Position numbers and translations under genes: made by a program. Of a DNA stretch of 64,000 nt, positions 62,067-64,000 are shown piece by piece. Position 1 is the stretch's first letter. The number at the start of each line of letters is the position of its first letter. The notes under the pieces are model-generated. The model saw nothing but the letters and a program-made list of their open reading frames with translations. It did no database searches and had not been told where the DNA came from. Origin of the DNA: Ashinkailepas kermadecensis (lineage: Eukaryota > Arthropoda > Thecostraca > Neolepadidae); the NCBI GenBank assembly GCA_034440615.1, contig JAOTOM010004350.1:117001-181000 (forward strand), given 5' to 3'.

Positions 62067-62425
62067 CAGGCGTGCACCCAAGATTTTTCCGTGGGGGGGG
62101 GCCCGGACCGAAAAGGGCACTTGGCCGGCTCCAAAAGGGCACTTGACCGGCTCCAAAGGGCACTTTGCGGCCCGGGGCACACTGGAAGGTTTGTTGACCG
62201 GGGGGGTAGCAAGCAATTTGTTTTAAAATTGCTAGAAAAAATGATTTTTTTGGCCAGAATGTCTCAAATTTAGCCCGAAAATCACCTACCTTATGATAAG
62301 GCAGGTAATTTTGGGGCTAAATTTGGGACATTCCGGCCAAGAGGGCACTTTTCGGTAAAGGGTAATTTTGGCCAAAAGGGCACTTTGGTCTCATGGGGGG
62401 GGGGGCCCCCTCCGGTGCGCCACTG
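62067..62425. mobile_element. hAT-like MITE with 8-bp target duplication
   Basis: Flanked by TGTGCATG on both sides (62059-62066 and 62426-62433). The ends are imperfect inverted repeats (CAGGCGTGCACC and GGTGCGCCACTG). The interior has G-runs and repeated AAAGGGCACTT blocks in both halves, with no coding capacity. Confidence 0.7.
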
Positions 62426-62433
62426 TGTGCATG

Positions 62434-63297
62434 TCACATCATCGTGCAATACACATTATTCAGGATGTAAGTATATATAGGCATATGGAAAGGAGAGCCC
62501 CCACCCCCCGTCACGGACACACAGCTCGACGGGTCTTTTTTGCCAAGGACGCCTCTCGAGGGAAAAGGCAAACATTCAGTGCGCTTGGGTGCATCCATTC
62601 CCCACATTCGCTGAACGTATTTCCAGCCAGGAGCCCCTCCAGGGACTTCCGCAGTGGCGCTCCTCCGGGGAAGTTGTGCCTCCCCAGACGAGTCTCCATC
62701 CTCACTCATCAAAATGCCTGCATCTGCGCCTAGTCAAAGGCAATGCGACTTAAACGGCATGACGCGCACTGTGCTGGGCTACCCCAGCAAAGTCCGCGAC
62801 GGCCCTGTGCTTTCTACCATCTCGAACCCTGCGGCTACCGTCCACGTTGCGCCACCTTGTAACGTGAAAAGTGGCTCAGAATCTGTACATTTCGAGCATG
62901 GCCTTTTTGGACCTGAACAACAATACGCATGATGCAGGGCGACAATGCACGCTACAAATATACCTATGTATATACATGCATGGGTATTAATATATGTGTT
63001 TATTTATATATCTACATACATACAATGTAGGTATACAGGGGCGGATCCAGTGGGCCGAAGGGGCCATATCCCTATTCAGAGGCCAATTTTCTCCAAATTT
63101 GGCATAAAATTGCTTTTTTTCTCGGAATCTAAGAACATTTTATGAGATAAATATCAACGTTCTCTGTTCAAATCTGAGTTTTCGACATCGCAGGAACGTG
63201 TATGGATTATCCCTTAAGCCAGGCTTCTGAAGCTTCAAGGCACACTGGCTCTTGCATAAAGATAGATTGCATGTACATAAAGACATTCACACACATA
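62434..63297. other. No gene supported
   Basis: An ORF at 62654-62932 has no recognised domain. CAGGGGCGGATCCAGTGG at about 63037 looks like a hAT-type terminus, but no matching right end was found. Confidence 0.35.

Positions 63298-63299
<2 letters not shown>

Positions 63300-63350
<51 letters not shown>
63300..63350. repeat. TA microsatellite
   Basis: About 25 TA dinucleotides. Confidence 0.95.
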
Positions 63351-63351
<1 letters not shown>

Positions 63352-63365
63352 AAACCTGCAGTCCT

Positions 63366-63420
63366 TAGTTATTTGGGCTTTAGGGCGCCTCGATTACTTA
63401 AGGTCACATTGCGCCAATAA
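63366..63420 (-). repeat. SINE-tail-like ~50-bp dispersed block
   Basis: AGTTATTTGGGCTTTAGGGC then GCCTCGATTAC and GGTCACATTGCG, directly after a TA microsatellite. Confidence 0.4.
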
Positions 63421-64000
63421 CTCAGATAGTCATCGAAATGCGATCCAATGTAATACCAAGCCTGTCATCGTGGACAGAGGCGCGGTCAAAGGGGTCCCCC
63501 CCTCCTTAGCAACCAAAAATACACTTGGTCAAACAAGAAATATCGAGTCTTTCATCACGCAAAACGAAAAAAGCCATTAGGCGCGCTTCTCGTGTCCAAA
63601 GCATTTTCTATTTATTTATGTTTTTGGCGCCTCCCTTAAGAAAATCAGGGCTGCAACACTGGACTATCCGGATTCCCATGAGCTTAACTCCACCTTCTTG
63701 GAGAAGTTTTAGAATGTGCACACGAAATAACAGGGAGACACTTGTCCCAAAGTTGTCGGGTCGGGTCAGGGTCGGTCGGGTTGTCGGGTCGGTCCCTTGT
63801 CCCAAAGTTGTCGGGTCGGGTCGGTGGTCGTCGCAAAACACATGCGTGTAGGCCGGATGGTGAAGAAACGTGCGAAGCTTGCGGGCGTATCGCGTTCTGA
63901 GCCCTGATCTGCGCAGACACAGAGGTGGGTCGTATGCTTCTGCCAGAAGGATCATAGTGGGTAAGGTGCGAAATACTCCGCTTGCAATGCGGATAGCGGT
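63421..64000. other. No gene seen
   Basis: A short TCGGGTCGGGTC-type repeat with a duplicated CCCAAAGTTGTCGGGTCGGG near 63745-63825. Confidence 0.4.

Noticed and set aside
61416..62273. Ser/Leu or Arg/Glu repeat ORFs
   Set aside because: CT microsatellite translation.
62654..62932. 92-codon ORF
   Set aside because: No family recognised and no supporting context.

Overview
This is eukaryotic nuclear DNA, most likely from an arthropod and possibly a crustacean. The evidence is: spliced genes with GT-AG introns, animal gene families (APPL, PERK, eIF4E3), tRNA-derived SINEs, CR1/jockey-like LINEs, hAT-type elements with 8-bp target duplications, and many interstitial TTAGG-type repeats (the arthropod telomere motif). 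The species cannot be fixed from sequence alone. Most of the window is repeats, and most long ORFs are open frames through minisatellites, not genes.

Three protein genes can be supported. (1) An APPL-type adaptor (BAR-PH-PTB) on the minus strand has ten coding exons from 34959 down to 9863. All exon phases agree and the model gives 649 codons. (2) A PERK/EIF2AK3-like ER-stress kinase, also minus strand, is one uninterrupted ORF at 29479-26138. It lies entirely inside the 13.2-kb first coding intron of APPL. (3) eIF4E3 is on the plus strand, with five coding exons from 50261 to 57617 and 213 codons. APPL and eIF4E3 point away from each other across about 15 kb of AT-rich, transposon-rich DNA.

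Layout: 1-9.8 kb is almost all tandem arrays (21, 30, 44, 36, 40 and 42 bp units) plus a suspicious A-homopolymer stretch. 9.8-35 kb is the APPL locus with PERK nested inside. 35-50 kb holds LINE copies (one nested in another), foldback elements with TTAGG-like cores, GGTA-type palindromic microsatellites, a SINE and a hAT MITE. 50-57.6 kb is eIF4E3, with LINE fragments and a SINE in its introns. 57.6-64 kb has no supported gene and contains a 102-bp triplication, a CT-rich microsatellite and a hAT MITE.

The most unusual observation is that several APPL splice junctions are themselves the seed or part of the neighbouring minisatellite. Array units repeat the exon edge together with its splice donor or acceptor. 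In the clearest case a 33-bp (11-codon) unit carries an in-frame CAG|GTAACC donor about 26 times. PERK and eIF4E3 both act in translation control and APPL acts in endosomal signalling. Nothing in the sequence shows that they work together; the nesting of PERK in APPL is the only structural link.
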